A stretch of 64,000 nt of DNA from Hondaea fermentalgiana (GCA_014084085.1 NPFB01000013.1:6687-70686), one strand, 5' to 3'; shown: positions 19,549 to 34,000, counted from the stretch's first letter. Translations and numbers: made by a program. Notes: generated by a model from the sequence alone, not told the origin.

Positions 19549-20503
19549 GCTGCGCGCGCAGCAACAACCACGGCGACGACAACGACGACGAGGGCAAGCC
19601 GCCACGGCGCTCGCGCTGCACGCGTCCCGGTCCGTGAGACCTGCTGAGGTTTTTGCGCGCGCCTCTCGCGTGTCTTTTCCTCTCCCCTCGTTTCACTTTC
19701 TTACGAGCCGTGTGCGTGTGTGAGTGTGCGAAAGCTAGGCCCCGCCGTTCGCTTGTTGCTTGCTCGCCTGCCAGACTTGATGCCTTGCCAGATATCAACT
19801 GTCTTATAGAGATCAATCACAAGCCAAATGGCACGCGTGTCGCTTCCCCTTTGTTCCTACCGGTGGCCGCTAGCTAGCGGTCGATTAGCCGGCCAGGCCA
19901 GGCCATACCAGGCAGTCCGAGTCAGGCGCCAATCACCCATCCTTCCTTTCCCTGGCGAGCCTGATACCCAGCAACACAACCCACGCGCTCCACGGGTGAA
20001 ACCCGTAACGGCCATCTTGTGCCCCGCATTCCCCGGTCGCGGGAGACCTTGATCCCGGCAGAGACGCTCCGCGTCGCAGCCGCAGCCCAGACCAAGCGCA
20101 GACCATCCCGAGCCGCGGCGCCCGAGGGCGAGGATACGCGAGGCGGGAGCGGCCACGCCTCTGCGCGAAGCCTTGGCGGGCTCGGCGCCCAGCCAGATCG
20201 CGACAGGCATGTCGGCAGCGGCTCGGCGCTCGCTTGCTGCGCGAAAGCTGAAACGAGATAAAGTGCTTGTTATACATACATTGCAGATGGTGAAGACCAT
20301 GGACGCGGAAGATGACGAGCTGGCGCCGAAGGGCGAGGCTTCTGGCGCAGCGGGCGCAGCAGAACCTCATCGGCGGAGTGGTCGAAGGACGCGAGGCGAA
20401 ACGCGTGTCGGCGACAGCGGGCACCACGCCGTTGAGACGTAGAGCAAGCACTGCACGCAGCCGAGGCGAAGGCCGGGAGCGTGCTGGCCCGTGCGAGTCT
20501 GTG
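19549..20503. other. Divergent promoter region between dynein and MDR genes
   Basis: This roughly 950-bp GC-rich gap separates two divergent starts. It contains a perfect palindrome at 19867-19880 and a CTAGGCC at 19735-19741. Open frames here are short and low in complexity. The MDR frame is open back to an ATG at 20312, but residues before 20504 are Arg-rich with no domain. Confidence 0.5.
19867..19880. promoter_or_regulatory. 14-bp perfect palindrome CCGCTAGCTAGCGG
   Basis: The sequence equals its own reverse complement. It lies 319 bp upstream of the dynein start and 624 bp upstream of the MDR start. It could bind a dimeric factor; that is inference. Confidence 0.35.
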
Positions 20504-21601
20504 ATGCAACACGCGCTCGCGAGGTGGAGAAGCAGCGTCGCGACGAGCGTACGCGCGGAAAGCACCTGGTCGAGGAGAGGATTGGGAACGATGGCGAAGG
20601 GCACGGCCTCGCGCCTTGTCAAGTTCGATGAGGACCCGAAGAAGGCGGTCCAGTTTGATGAGAATGTAGAGTGGGACGCCCCGAGAGAAGATGAGGTGCT
20701 CATCAAGGTCGTTGCCGCAGGCATCAACATGGCAGATGTGAAGCAGGCCGGCGGACTCATGCCCTTCGTCAAGACGCCGATCATTACCGGCCGTGACTAT
20801 TGCGGCGTGGTCGAGGAGGGACCGAGCGACCTGATTGGCAAGCATGTTTTCGGAACGGGCGGCCCGCTTGGATACCTTTGCGACGGTTCGCACGCGCAAT
20901 ACCTCAAGATCCCCGTCGCCGATGTGGCGCTCAAGCCTGACGCGCTGACACCGGAACAAGCCGGGACACTTGGCGTACCTTTTTTCACTGCGTACCTGGC
21001 AGTGGTCACGCAGGGTCGTGTCAAAGAAGGAGACGTCGTGGCTGTGCCCGGCGCCACTGGCTTTGTGGGCCGCTCTGCGCTTATGATTGCGAAAGCGATG
21101 GGCGCGACCACGATTGCCATGACGCGTCGTGACATTGGCGACTCTCTGCCATACGCTGATCACGTCCTTTGCACCAAAGATCTCGAAGAAGATGATATTT
21201 TGGCCAAGCTTCGCGAGCTTGGTCGCCCCGGTCAGATTGGCGTTGATCTTTTTGTCGACACGGTGGGCGGTGACATGTGTTCACGCGGGATTGCCGCCAT
21301 CGGCAAGTTTGGTCGTGTCTGCACAATGGCGGCCCCGAGTCCAGCTGCAATGTCCTCGTTCTCCACTTTTGAGTTCTACCGCAAGCAGGGCACCATTTCG
21401 GGCGTTAATACCTTGATGGTTGCGGACGGCATTTGTGGCACGATCATGCGCGATCTTTCAGCTCTCTTTGATCAGGGTAAGCTCGAACCTCTTCCTGTCG
21501 CCGAGCAAACGTTTACTCTCAAGGACTATGCCGAGGCGCTCGCACTCGTCGGCAGCGGCAAGATCCGCGATCGCGTTGCCTTGCTCCCATGGAAGGAGTA
21601 G
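20504..21601 (+). CDS. MDR-superfamily NAD(P)H-dependent oxidoreductase (quinone-oxidoreductase-like)
   Basis: A medium-chain dehydrogenase/reductase without the zinc-ligand set of classical alcohol dehydrogenases, so reduction of a quinone or enone-type substrate with NADPH is the family expectation. The N-terminal GroES-like fold includes GINMADVKQAGG and TGRDYCGVV. The Rossmann nucleotide site is VPGATGFVG at about residues 181-189, and VDLFVDTVGGD follows in the cofactor domain. Two starts are plausible. The ATG at 20504 gives 365 residues with an Arg/Ser/Ala-rich, acid-poor leader (MQHALARWRSSVATSVRAES) that resembles a mitochondrial presequence. The ATG at 20591 (MAKGTASRLV) gives 336 residues without it. 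I use the longer one. The substrate is unknown. The stop is TAG at 21599-21601. Confidence 0.92.
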   Translation: MQHALARWRSSVATSVRAESTWSRRGLGTMAKGTASRLVKFDEDPKKAVQFDENVEWDAPREDEVLIKVVAAGINMADVKQAGGLMPFVKTPIITGRDYCGVVEEGPSDLIGKHVFGTGGPLGYLCDGSHAQYLKIPVADVALKPDALTPEQAGTLGVPFFTAYLAVVTQGRVKEGDVVAVPGATGFVGRSALMIAKAMGATTIAMTRRDIGDSLPYADHVLCTKDLEEDDILAKLRELGRPGQIGVDLFVDTVGGDMCSRGIAAIGKFGRVCTMAAPSPAAMSSFSTFEFYRKQGTISGVNTLMVADGICGTIMRDLSALFDQGKLEPLPVAEQTFTLKDYAEALALVGSGKIRDRVALLPWKE

Positions 21602-22037
21602 ATCATCCAAAAAGTAAATAACGGAATATCATCTCATCACATTACATCGCATCGTATTCATCCAGTTCGTTCCTGTCTTGCGCCACCGATGCGAACTGCA
21701 GCTGCTCTGAGGAATTTTGACAACCATGCGATGCATACCAGCCTAGGCCTAGTAAGGATGGATGGAAGGAAGGAAGGTGTGCACTCCTCGGAGTGGGACG
21801 CCCGTCCGTTGAGCGGCCTCGTAAAACAACAAAGTTTGGGACTCGCGACCCAGGGCCAGCTAGCTTTCTGCCGCGGCGCGCGGGGGGCGCGTGGCCTGGC
21901 CTTGCGCTGACCGCTTGCCCGTCTGTCTGGTCGTCGGCCGGTCTGCCTCCTCGCGTCCTCGGCTGCTTCGTCGCTGCTCGCGCGAGGCTGATTGTTTTCC
22001 AAGCTGCGAGCAAGCGCGAGCGAGCGAGCGAGCGAGC
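21602..22037. other. Promoter region of the giant surface-protein gene
   Basis: The gap is 436 bp. It carries the palindrome CTAGGCCTAG at 21743-21752, AGCTAGCT at 21858-21865, and a GAGC repeat just before the ATG (about 22016-22036). The downstream frame is open from 21891, but those residues are low-complexity and I treat them as 5' UTR. Confidence 0.5.
21744..21751. promoter_or_regulatory. TAGGCCTA palindrome
   Basis: One of three exact copies noticed in the window, all in gene-free DNA. It is 287 bp upstream of the giant-gene ATG. Confidence 0.3.
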
Positions 22038-25000
22038 ATGGCCCAGAAGACAACAACGAAGATGGCAGAGGAGTCGTCGCCGCCGCTGCCACCTCGGCAG
22101 ACGGCGACGAGGACGCGAATGAGGACACGCACGTCGCTGCACGAGCAAAAGAATGCCCACGAGCAGTCGATCCGAAAGACTGATCGAGCCAAAACGCAGG
22201 GTATCCGCATCTTCTCAATCCCGACGGTTGGCCTCATCATCGCTGTCCTGGCAGTCATTGCGACGTCTGCCTCGGGCCTCAGCGTACGGATTCCAGGGCA
22301 GGATAACGCATTGCAGACCAATACAAACACGGAGCTCTTGATGACCGACATTGCCATCGAGCGGCACATTGAAGACGAGGCAGCACCGTGGGAGCCCCTT
22401 GCAAAGGTGCAGTTATCCTCCGAAAATGGTGGGAGCTTTCTTCTACGGTGCCGCGATCACATCATCCCTACCACAAACATTTCTACCTTTGCCGCGCTCG
22501 CGAAGTGGAATCGCAACATTTCTTTTGCCGGAAAGGTTGACAACATTAACGCAGCGTTGCATTGTCTATTTTATCGCTCTGCAAACGACTTTAGCGGTAA
22601 CGAGACGGTTCACATTGCTGTTGAGCTCGCTGATGCGCAGCACACTGCTCACGTCCCTATTCGAGTAGCGCCTGCTGACGAGCTGTCTCGCCCACACCTC
22701 AATCTGGCCATTGCAAGGCTCTCGGCAGGAATCACTGAGGATTCTAGTGACGCCTTTCCTCTGGGAGAGCGCCTCGGCTCGCGTATTGTCGATCCCCTGC
22801 AAGCCAGCTTGGGAATCGAGATTTCGTCCATCGCAAATGCCGTGCTGGACATGCCAGGCTACGCTCGTACTGGCCTCACTGCAGCACAAGCCCAAGCTGC
22901 CCTTGATGCATTGACGTATTTGCCGCCGGTCAACTTTTTTGGACAGGATGTGGTGTCGATTCGAGTTGTGAACGAAGATACGAATGCATCAGACGCCAAA
23001 CATCTCATTGTGGACGTTCGCGCTGAAAATGATGCGCCAACACTCTCCCTTGGCGATGCAATACGGAACATGACGCTTCGGGCTGGCGTCGCAACGCCTT
23101 TACGCACTCTACCAGATAACCAGGCCGGTGTGGTGATTGCGGATATTGATGCAACACCGGGCGAGCGTTTTCGTTGCGGTATTCGCGCTCCTCCGGGGGT
23201 TCTGCACATTGCCCGCCATGCGGGAGTCCACGTGTCTACCACAGCAAACGTTATGGGCACTTCAGATGTAGAGACTATCCTTCAAGGGACCCTTCCTGCA
23301 CTTCATGCAGCCCTTCGGAACATTGTGCTTGCGCCCTCATCTGACGCAGAGTTAACAATGTGGTTCTGGGTCATGGATGCATCCGACTTACGTTCTGAGA
23401 TTCACAAACTCACTCTCCAGGTACAGTCTGCACCATTGCAGGCCCTCTTCGAGCGCCCTGCGCAAGCACCAATCACCTTTGACATCTCGCAAGGGACGAG
23501 CTTTAATCTTTCCGCCCTTGAGGTCGTTCTTTCGGACAACAGTGATTCGGTTCATGCCGAGCGTGATATCACCACAGTAATCTCGCTCGCTCTTACGATT
23601 GATCCCGCCGCAGGTTTCATCGATACCATTTCTGGCGAGCAACTTCCTTACTGGGTAGCTCGGCAAGGGCTTGGGACGGCCCAAATTCATCTCCAGGGAT
23701 CGCCTGCAGAACTTTCTACTGCATTGACACGCCTTGAGCTCAAGGTGGACGATGCATGGGAAAGCTCGACACAAATGAGGGCGGTCATGCTTACCTTGCA
23801 CGCCTCTGCTACAAGCGAGGACCTAGCGTCCTTCTCCTCTTCCTCCTCCTCTTTGTTGTCATCAGCATCATCATCGAGTGTCCTCATCGTTCAGCTTTTT
23901 GTGATTCCTCGGCAAACACTGCCCGTGCTCGAATTTGCAGAGTCCTCGGGACAAGATCGCACAGCCCGACTTGATGGACCACCCGTGTCTCTTCCATTTC
24001 GTGCATCGTTTTCCACATATGCAAGCTCCCCGACCGCAGAGGCCCACATTCGCACATTGTCGCAAAACAGCATTTGTGGGTCATCTCAGCTCGCCATTGA
24101 ACCCAGAGGCTTGCATGTTGAAAGTTTGGGGAATGATCTTTTCCTCCGCGGCGAGGCAGAAAGGGTTTCAAAGGCTCTTCTTCATCTCGTCTTTGTCCCA
24201 AGCACTTCAAAAGAATGCTCGAATGAAATCTTGCCTCAGCAGATTGCTGTCGTGGTTCATCTCGTGCAGCAACCTTTCGAGTCTTCACGCGTGACAATTT
24301 CTGTGCGTGTCAACTCTGCAGACTTTGCGCTAGGATTTGTGCTGGGCTCAACGAATCCTCTAAAGGTTCGCACCGCTGATGAGTCTGGAGAGCAGTCGGC
24401 GTTACGCTTCACACCTGATGTGCTGCGTCTCGAGAATCTTGTTCCACAGGCAGAGACCCCTTCGATTGGATCCCAGGCGTACACGCTCTGGGTTCAAGCA
24501 CGAATTGGGTCGTTCGCTTTGGCAGAACAAGTTCACAGGGACGTTACCGCAATCTTTAGCGACCAAGGCCGCTCGCTCGTTCTAAAAAGCGTTGACCTGA
24601 GTAAGCTCCGCACCACACTCTCTCAGGTAATTTACACGCCATTTCCGGCCACACAAGGTCTTGAGGTCATTCTCGTGGAACTTCACGTTGTTCAAAGTGG
24701 AAGGACAACGAGCTCACGCGCGTGCGAGGCATTCATTAATATTGAGGTGGGGCGTGGGGATACTACTTTTGAAATCGGATGGATTCCATCCAACCCGCAA
24801 CAGCTGAGTCTTTTGACGCGCGAGTCTCCCGAGGCCCCAAGAGTCTATGAAGCTAGCCTGCAGGGCATTGATTTCCGCACGTCGAAATCGCATGCAGACC
24901 CTTTGCTTATCGAGATCTCTCCAGCTAGCGAGAGCATCCTTTTGGCGAATTTTCATATCCAGCCAGACGCTCAGCTCGGGCTCTCCTTGTTATCTCCCAG

Positions 25001-28000
25001 CATTGTGCATGGTCCTCTCGACGAATTTTTGCTTGCCGTGCGCCGTGGGCTGCTACGCACACGCATGACTGTCGCTGCGGAAAGCACGGCCGCACAGTCA
25101 CAGCTGCTCGGAATCCTGCTAACGGTTGGCGACCTCTCAGGATCCGAGCTTTCTCTGCGCAATGCAAGCATCGAGGATGTGAAAAGTTTGATTGAGAACA
25201 ATCGCCTGGCGGAGCCGTATTCGCTTTCGTTTACGACTCAGGGTGCACCGCAATCAGATGCGCTGCTGCGAGAAGTGGAGCTTCTCGTCGGTGGCTCAGC
25301 GTATCCCTTTCCGAATCTTTTAGCAAACCCCGTGTTGGCCAACGATGAACATGTTGCACAAGGTTTAGAGCTTCCAAGCTTCAAAATTCAGTCATGGTCT
25401 GCAAGTGAGGTCTTGAGTCTGCAGCTTCAGACCGCTCATGGCCTTCTTCGCGTTGGCGGAGACCAAAGCGCGCAAGAAGTGGAGTCCTTCGAAACTGTTG
25501 CTTCATTAAACGCTTGGCTTGCCCAGGGACTGCGTTACTTTCCAACGAGAGGCATTGCGGGTGTTGATCATGTGTCCTGCGCGATCCACGGAAAGGATAG
25601 ACGTTTGTTGTATTCGACTCAAATTGCCATCTTCGTCGGTGATGGTCCACGCGGGCTTTCGCCAGAAGAATCGCCACTTGCTGATTCAGCAACCCTAGAA
25701 GTTGCAAGGGATACCCTCGTCGTGGATGCAGCACTGAACGATGCTCAGCCGATCATCCTCGACCTGCAAACTCACATCGCTCAAGGCACACCTCGCGCTC
25801 TGTATGAACTCGAAGTGCGACCAACTGCAGGAATGGTCATATTCGCGGAAACGCAGGGACTTGCCATGTCCGCAGGCGGAGCGATACTGCAAGGGCAACG
25901 GGACAAACTCAATGCTGCACTTGCATCAGCAACCTTTGCGCCAGATCATGGTCTGGATAAAATGGTGTGCAACCTCGAGATTCTTCTCCGGAGACCAGCG
26001 AACCCCACCTTTGTTGTTTCTCGCACGATTCTTCTGTCTGTACAGCGGCAAACGCAGATCGCGCGTGACAGTCAGCTCCGCGCCAACAACGCGGGAGGTG
26101 CAACGGCGCTTGGCGTTTTGCGACGCAATCCAGACCAGGATTCAACAATGCTACGGGTGGAGGAAGGGCAGCACTTTGAGATTTCAGGCCTGGGATGGAC
26201 GTATACCTTTGAACAAGACATTGCGCAGCTCCCCGTCATTGTGCACGTGAGCACCTCGCAGGGTCGTTTACTTTTGCGCAATCCTCTCGACGCCTTGAAA
26301 CACCAGATCCTCTCGCAAGCAGATGACGCAATTATAATGCGACAAGTTGCGCAGGACATTCCGCATCTATTGCATCAGCTCGAGGTGCAGCTTCCAGAGC
26401 ATTGGAATAGTATGTCTGCTGGTGACGCATGTCTCGTCGAGATTGCGCTCTTACAAAGCATTGATGCGCTGGATGAGGTTACGCCACTCATTGTTCCTGT
26501 CCATGTTCAACCTCCTCTTCAGCGTCCGAGTATTACGGGAATCCTTGCGCTGGAAGCTGGTGCAGCTGGCCTCTCACTCTCGCCGTTATTCTTTGAGGGA
26601 TGGACCGGATTTGCATCTGCAAAAGCGGTGGATCTTGAGCTTGGTTCTGTGGCTGGCGGCCAGATCCTCGTTCCTGATGGGCTCGGACTCGCCAACCTGC
26701 AAAGCGCGAATGCTGTTCACGAAGCGTTTGTCCAAATCACTGCGACCCTCGAACCCGCAAGCGGCGAACTACGTTTTCGCGTCAAGATTTACGAACACGC
26801 AACAGACAATATTCTTTGCGAGCGGTCGTTTTGGATCGCACGGCAGGAACGCGTGAAGTCGGCGCGAATTGCGTCAGAAGTACAGGTGATTCACGCCAAT
26901 CAAAACCAATCGCTTAGGCTGGGGAGTTTGGCGGTGAATTTTGCTAACTTTGATCAAGAGGCATGCGAACTTTTGGCAATAGCACATCATGGCACACTTA
27001 CTATTGTACCCTCGCAAGCCGCCACCTCACAGCTTCGGTGCTCGCACAATGGTACAGCTCAGGTTCATTGCTTGGGGACTCCAGAAAGTCTGGCAAGTGT
27101 TGTCGCTTCGGGCCTGCACTACCGCTCCAAGGCGTCGTTCAACGGAATCGACACGCTTGCGCTCCATATCAAGTTGAAAAGCGCCGATCCTGAAGACTAT
27201 CTGACAGAAGTGAGTCTTCCGGTGATCGTGCATGCCACAGCCAGTCAGATCGAGCTTTCAATTGAGGCCATCTCCGCATCAACCATCCTCAGTGCCCTTG
27301 AAATCAGTGCGAGTAATAATCTGGACTTCTCGCCAGCAATTAGCGTGCCGATTCTGTTGCAAGGTTTGAATGCTAGATCTCACGATGCGCACATTCGATT
27401 GCGAAGCGACGGTGGTCTTCGGGGCTCTTGGCAAATCACGCACCCCGCTTTTCAGACTCTCCAGGTCAAGACAGATGGAGACGATCGAGTGCTTGAATTG
27501 AGAGGCGCTCTCCGGAAGCTTCAAAAAGCGCTCGAGCATCACATCCAGTTCACGCTCATGACACCCCTGGACACACGTACAACTGCACAATCGACCGAGC
27601 TCATTGTTGAAGCGTGGATTGACTCTGATGATGAAGCTCTGCAGGGGGCTTCGGCACCGCATGCGGCAGACCGGCGCGTGTTGCAGCTGCCGCTCACGAG
27701 CGAGAATGGACAACTTCAACTTCCACAAAGTGGCTGCTTTGTCCAGTTTGAGAGCGGATGTCAGACGCTTCGCTTTCTTCGACGTGCCTCATTGTCTAGA
27801 ACGGGGCTTCGGCTAGGCTGGCATGATAATTGGTTTTCGCCACCGACCCGCACAAGCGCAGTTATCAGCGTCGCGGCATCTGGCGCTGTGCGACTTACGG
27901 TTCCCAAAGACGCCGCAATAGATGCAAATGTCACATGGTCTCTCTCGTCTACCGGCCAAAAGCTTGATATCATCGCAGCATCCCTGGAGAATGCCGAAAG

Positions 28001-31000
28001 ATGGCTTCACAATGTTTTTGTCGAGGATGAACCGAGTGAGCGCCATGGACCTCGGGCCTCACTCTCTATCCAAGCTCGCCTTCAGACGGAACATCCAGGT
28101 TTATCATCGTCCGCGACATGCATGTTGCCCTCGTTGCGCGCTTCTAATGAAGTGGAGGTCAGCATTTCGGTAGAGACCGACGTTCTGATAATGTCCGCCG
28201 CACAAACGCAAGTCGTTGTGCCCCGCATCACGGTGGAAAGGAGCCTGTCCTCAGGGGTTGCCCATGGACGAATGCCAGTCGAGGCACGCGTGTCATCCAC
28301 AGAAGGACAGGCCTTGCGCATTTCCGTGCATCCATCTGTGACCGTTCGTCTTGGCATTTTTGCGAATCAGAGTGATTCGCAAGAGATCCACATTCGGGCC
28401 AGCTCAGAGAGCGTTCTGAACGACGCCTTGGCTAACTTGGTACTTTCTAGGGGCGGAGACACCCCCTGGGACGGAGATGCTACGTTGACACTGCAGATTG
28501 ACGATCAAGTTTTCGAGAATGTAGTCCACGTTCATGTTGAAGCACCTAATCCTACATTTTGGGAAGTGTCTGGATCCTACCGTCGAGGTATCCTCCACGG
28601 GCCCACGGTCGCGAGGAATGCGCGCATGTCAATGAGTTGGCAGCACGGCGAGCCTTTATCCTTTGATGGACTTCGGATTGGATCCGCAATGTCCTCGGGC
28701 ACAGCTGGCCTGCGCTCCATACGCGTGGAGGCAACGAATGGTCACGGGCTTTGGCTCGATGACGCCCTCTCGCAATTGACGACAAGTGTAATCACAAACC
28801 CTGCAGACCTCCAACGAACGACGCTCGTCATCCTCGAGCCTCAAGGGGGTGCCGATACGGGGCTTCGCGAATCCCAGCTGCTCGAGACGGTGTGCGACGC
28901 AAAACCTGAAATTCATTCCATTTCCATTGTTGATAGCACAACGTCGGATCCTATTTCGGGGTCTTTTCGCGTGTCCTGGCGTGGGATAACAAGCAACGAT
29001 ATCGCGCATAACGCATCGTCAAGCGAGATACAGGCTGAACTCGAAGCTATTGTTGACGTTGGGGCGCTCACTGTGACAAGAGAAGTGAATAGCAACTCCT
29101 CGGCATCCGAGGCATACACTTGGCTCGTCACCTTTTCGGAGCTGTCAAGTGGGCCAACGGGAGTTGTCTTTGGGATCGAAGATGCGATGTTCAGTAGCGC
29201 GTCAACCGCTGTCTTTTCGCAGCTCGAACGAGCTGGCAATGTGATTGGCGGCGCCTTTCGACTCGGTTTCTTCGGACGCTGGACATCACTTCTGTCGTGG
29301 AACGTGGACCCAAGCGAACTTGAACACTCCTTGATCGGTCTCGCACCTACGCTTTTGGAGTCTGGCGTTCACGTAACGCTAGAGTCCGAGGGAAGCTGGA
29401 GCACCCGATCGTATCGCGTCACGTTTGATATGATGGGTCAGTTCCCGCTCATTGAGCCAGACACGACTATGCTAACGGGAGACGGAGCGTCAATGACGGT
29501 GACGAGAGACACGGCTGGCGTGAATGCGTCGTGGGCCATCTTCCGCTTCCATCATCAAGGACTATCCTCACGCCTCGTAAGCTCGCGAAGTGCGCTCACT
29601 CACGTATCGAGAGCCTTGCAAGACGTTGGTCTCGTTCTTGAACCTCAAGTGAGTGAAAATCTTTGGGTCGGCCGCCATCCCAACGGCGACTCTGGTGATG
29701 GCTTTCTTTGGGTTATCTCCGCAACAATCGCTTCGGGTCTGCGTGTGGAAGCAGTCGAAATTACGGGCACCCTCTGGGCGTCTTCTACAACCCGGGCGAT
29801 GACGTTGCAGGCTCGATCGGATACATCCATGGACAATATACTCAGCGCGCTCCGATTGTACCCCAATGTGGCTCGTGTTCCCGGGCGCTCGCAACTCTCC
29901 TTCACAGTGTTGAAAGCTGTCAATACCTTGCTGCAATCAGAGACCGATAGTCTTCGCATTAATTTTCTATCCTCGTCCACCACCGGAGATCAAGCTGCAA
30001 GCTCGGCGGGGCAATGTACCCTTGACGTTGCCGCTTCAACGGTTGCCGTAGATGGTTTCACGCGAACGCATGGTCAACTTTTTCAGGCCGCAGTACCGCG
30101 TATCGATTGTTTGGGCCCGGTGCAACAACTCGAGCTTCGTATGGTAGCGTACCAGGGTTTGCTTTCTCTTTCCGCAAAGGCACCAGTGGTCGCGGTGAAA
30201 GGTGCAAGGGGCCTCGTTCAGGAGAAAAGGTGGTCTTCCGACGAGACAGCTGGTATTGGCGTGTCAGAGATTATTGTTCGCGGTTCACAGGATGCCATTC
30301 AGGAAGCTATGAATAGTGCGGCATATGTTTTTGGCTCTTGGAAAGAATTGCATCTTGATCAAGCGCAGGCACAGATTACTTCGTTGCGTATTTCTCGACA
30401 TTTGCGTCACCCAACTCCGTCCGTTTTTGTGGTTGAAACCAGGTGCAACGTGGGCGTAATTTCCGGAAGCTTCGTCTTGGCCATTGAAATCGCTCAAGTT
30501 GATTCCGAAGGTCGAGTTACTTCCCATACAACGGATGTGACTGCCTCAATCGACGTTCAAGCTTCTTTTGAAGACATGGAAAACCATCTTCTTGCTGTTA
30601 GCACTTGGCCTGAGGGCGAGGCCATTCAAGTAAAGCGGTCGTCCGAGACTAACGCGCAACTGACTTACACGTGGGAGGTCACTGTCGTACACTCCATCGC
30701 TTCACAAGGCCACGTTCTAAGTATTGCCGTGGACTCTTCATCGCTCTCTTCGTCGAGCGTGCAGGCAAGCACCTCGGTCGCTGCGGAGACCATCACGTCT
30801 GCCTTTTCGGCAGACCTCAGCTCGGTCACAATCAGCTGCTTGAACGGGGATGCAGTCTTTACTGCTGACGCATCGGCGGAAGAAGTGCAGGCAGCTTTTG
30901 CGTCTCCGATCATTGTCAGCAGGGGAAGCGATGGGTCACTTTTGCTCGGATCATCGCTCATTGGCGGGGCGCTTCCTCCAATGAATTGTGAAAGCAACGA

Positions 31001-34000
31001 TCCGCACGTCTGGGTCTGGGAAAGCATCGCGCAAGCAAGCGAGCCCACCTTCACCGATGCAGTTGTGCTCGAGATTCGCAATCCGCTCACCAATGAGACC
31101 AGAGCATCCAATATGATCTCGGTCCGGGGTGAAGCAACTGTGGAACAAGTCTTGAGGAGAACCATGCATTTAGCACGACCAAGCAAAGTCTTGCACTGCA
31201 TCGCTGGAGACGAAGCGGTGCAGGTCTCTGGCTTTTTCCTCGCGATTGCAACGTTGGAGCAGTCACCGTCCCTTAATCTCCCGCTTCGATGCGCTGTGCG
31301 TGCGGAGCGAGGTACTGCTTATTTTCGTTTGCCAGAAGGAAATACGCAGGATGTTGTCTTTGACCGGGACCTCGAAAGTCTTCAGAATCTTATTCACAGC
31401 GGAATAAAGTACACGCCTCCAACGACAGGATCTGCCTCAGATAGCATCCAATTGAGCTGTCATATCGAGTGGAAGGGGATGATGAGGTCAAGCATCGTCG
31501 AGAGCGACGAGACGATCCTTTTATCAAGCGCCGAAATCATTGTTCACGATGAGAGGCGCACTTCAGCGCGTATCTCGGGCCCCGAATCCATCTCACTTCA
31601 AAGAGGCGAGCTTTGGGGTTTTGATGGACGCTTGCAACTTGAGACAGATGAGGAAAATAGCAACGTCTCTGTCGATGTTAGGCTTACGACTCAAATAGGA
31701 GCGTTCGTGGGTCTGTCCAGCGATTCTGATTCACGTATTGCACAAGATGTTCACACAGAAACGTATGCAGACGAATCGAGCGTGAGGATTGTCGGCCTTT
31801 CGTCAGACGTTGCTGCCGTGCTATCGAGTATGAGCTACTTCGCTTCCGCAGACAGTGATGAGTCTGCCAATGTCATTGAGGTTATGATGGACGGAAGAGT
31901 ACAAGCTCAGATCGCCATCACGGTGGCCTCGCAATACCTTCCACTACTGGTCGCGGAATGCTCACAGGCTAATGGTTGTCTCGTAGAAATCGAGGAGGAC
32001 TCGACAGTCCTCATTGCCCAACTAGCAGGTGTCCACATCTCACCCATGGCTCTTTCACACTGCTCAAGTGAGAGTGTCTCTTTCCAGGTTGCATCAGATT
32101 CGGGGAGACTCTTTGCTGGACATGTGTCCCCCGATCTGGCTTTTAGGGGTGGATTGGACCCTCTCGAGTGGTCGACGAGGGCGGAATTGAACGCTCTCGA
32201 AACCGCTCTTTCTCGTTTACTTTACTCTTCCTCGCACAAGTGGTATGGTCACGACATTGTCTCCATCGACTACACTTGCGGCGACTTCCGTACTCGGATC
32301 GAAATTCACGTACACGTTCTACCCGTGGACGATCGTTTGACAATTGAGGCTGCTACATCCGGCCCACTCTATGCAGCTCTGGATGTCCCCTTGCTCGTAC
32401 ACCATTATCGCATCGTGGACCCCGATGAGCTTGCGGGCTCTTCTCAAGACTGCGTTCCGCTCATTTTGACGCTCATGACACAGATGGGTCACCTTCATGT
32501 CGAAGAACTTTTTGGCGCCGCGCTCGAGACAGGGAATGTATTCCTCCCGGGTTATGATGGTAATCGTGTCCTTGCTTTTCGTGCCTGTGCTTCGAAACTC
32601 AATCTGCTGCTGCAAAGCATTCAATACACGAGGATGCGCAAACATAAAGCCAACACGGCGATTGCTGATACCTTGTCCATTTACGTGCGTCGCGCGCATG
32701 AAGCAGAAGAAGCGCACGTTTCAGCGCACACGCAAATCGAGCTAGAACGGCAGCCCGGCGATGATCTTCCTGCGCTGGTGCGCAAGACCAACGCTGATCA
32801 AGATGGTGATCGTGTCGACGCGCCAGTTCCTTTACACCTGAACAAGCAAGTGCGTCTCTCGGACCTCATTTCACTTGAAGGCGGCGATTTCTCTAATGCC
32901 TCGCCAGGGTCGAGTGCGCTCCTTACCATTACAACCCAGTATGGCTCGATCCGCAGTGAAACTCTGCTCGATGAGCTGGAGACCGCGCATGTAGTCTTTC
33001 GCGCCGATCAAAGACTGGTAATTCAGGTGGAAAGCGATTCAATCAACCTGCAAAACGTACTTTCCCTCGTGTGGTATGCGTCGCTGCCTCCCGCTGATGC
33101 ACTTCGATGGCATGCGCAGCTTCTTTCCACTGACCGAAAGAACGACGTCATCTCAGTGGATCTTGTGGCAACGAGCTACGCTCACGATTCCGAGGAAACG
33201 AGCGAACTTCTACCTCACGTGGATGTTCCTCTTCTCATCTCGATTCCCGAGGAGCTCATTCTCCCCGAGATCGAGCTCTTTCAGAACATCACCTCACACG
33301 CGCTCAGGCTCCGAGACGCGCGACCTATTTGGCTCTCGGACCAAGCCGATGAAGACACTCAGAGCGTGGTCATCGCTGATGCAGAACTTGTGGTGTTGGA
33401 AATATCGATCGCTCCTGTTGGCCAACTCGAGCTTGTTCGAGATGCTTGCCTTTTTGTGCAATGTCAAGTAGAAGAGGAAGGACAGAAGGTACACATTTCT
33501 GGGCGACTGCGTCATGTTTTGAACGCAGTTGGGCACGACCGTGACGCTTTGCGAGCTCGCGCGCCAGCACAAAGAAGCGGCAATGAAGTCGTCACAGTCG
33601 AGGCTACTTTGTCTCGCCAAGGATTTCCAACGCAGCGTCGATCCAGTCTTCAGATTCTACTTTCCGAAAGCTCGGCACCATGTATTCTCAGGGACATCAT
33701 GCTCGAGGCGCACGTGCCGCTTACTCGTGCTCAGGTGGTTGGGCCGGTGCCCTTGGATTTCTTCCTTCGTGACCGGGTTGCCGGTCGGACTTCAACTGCA
33801 GCGATCTCATTGACGGTACAGGTTGTGGCAGGCTCTGGTGTGCTTGAGCCGCCTTCGCGCAATGATCCAAGTATTGACGTACAGCGTCTTGCAACGGACT
33901 GGTTCATCGTACGCGGGCTCGTTGAAGACGTTGACCGCGTGCTACAGGAAACCCAAGTTTTGTCGAACCGGCCCCATGAATTTGGCGCTGATCGTGCATT

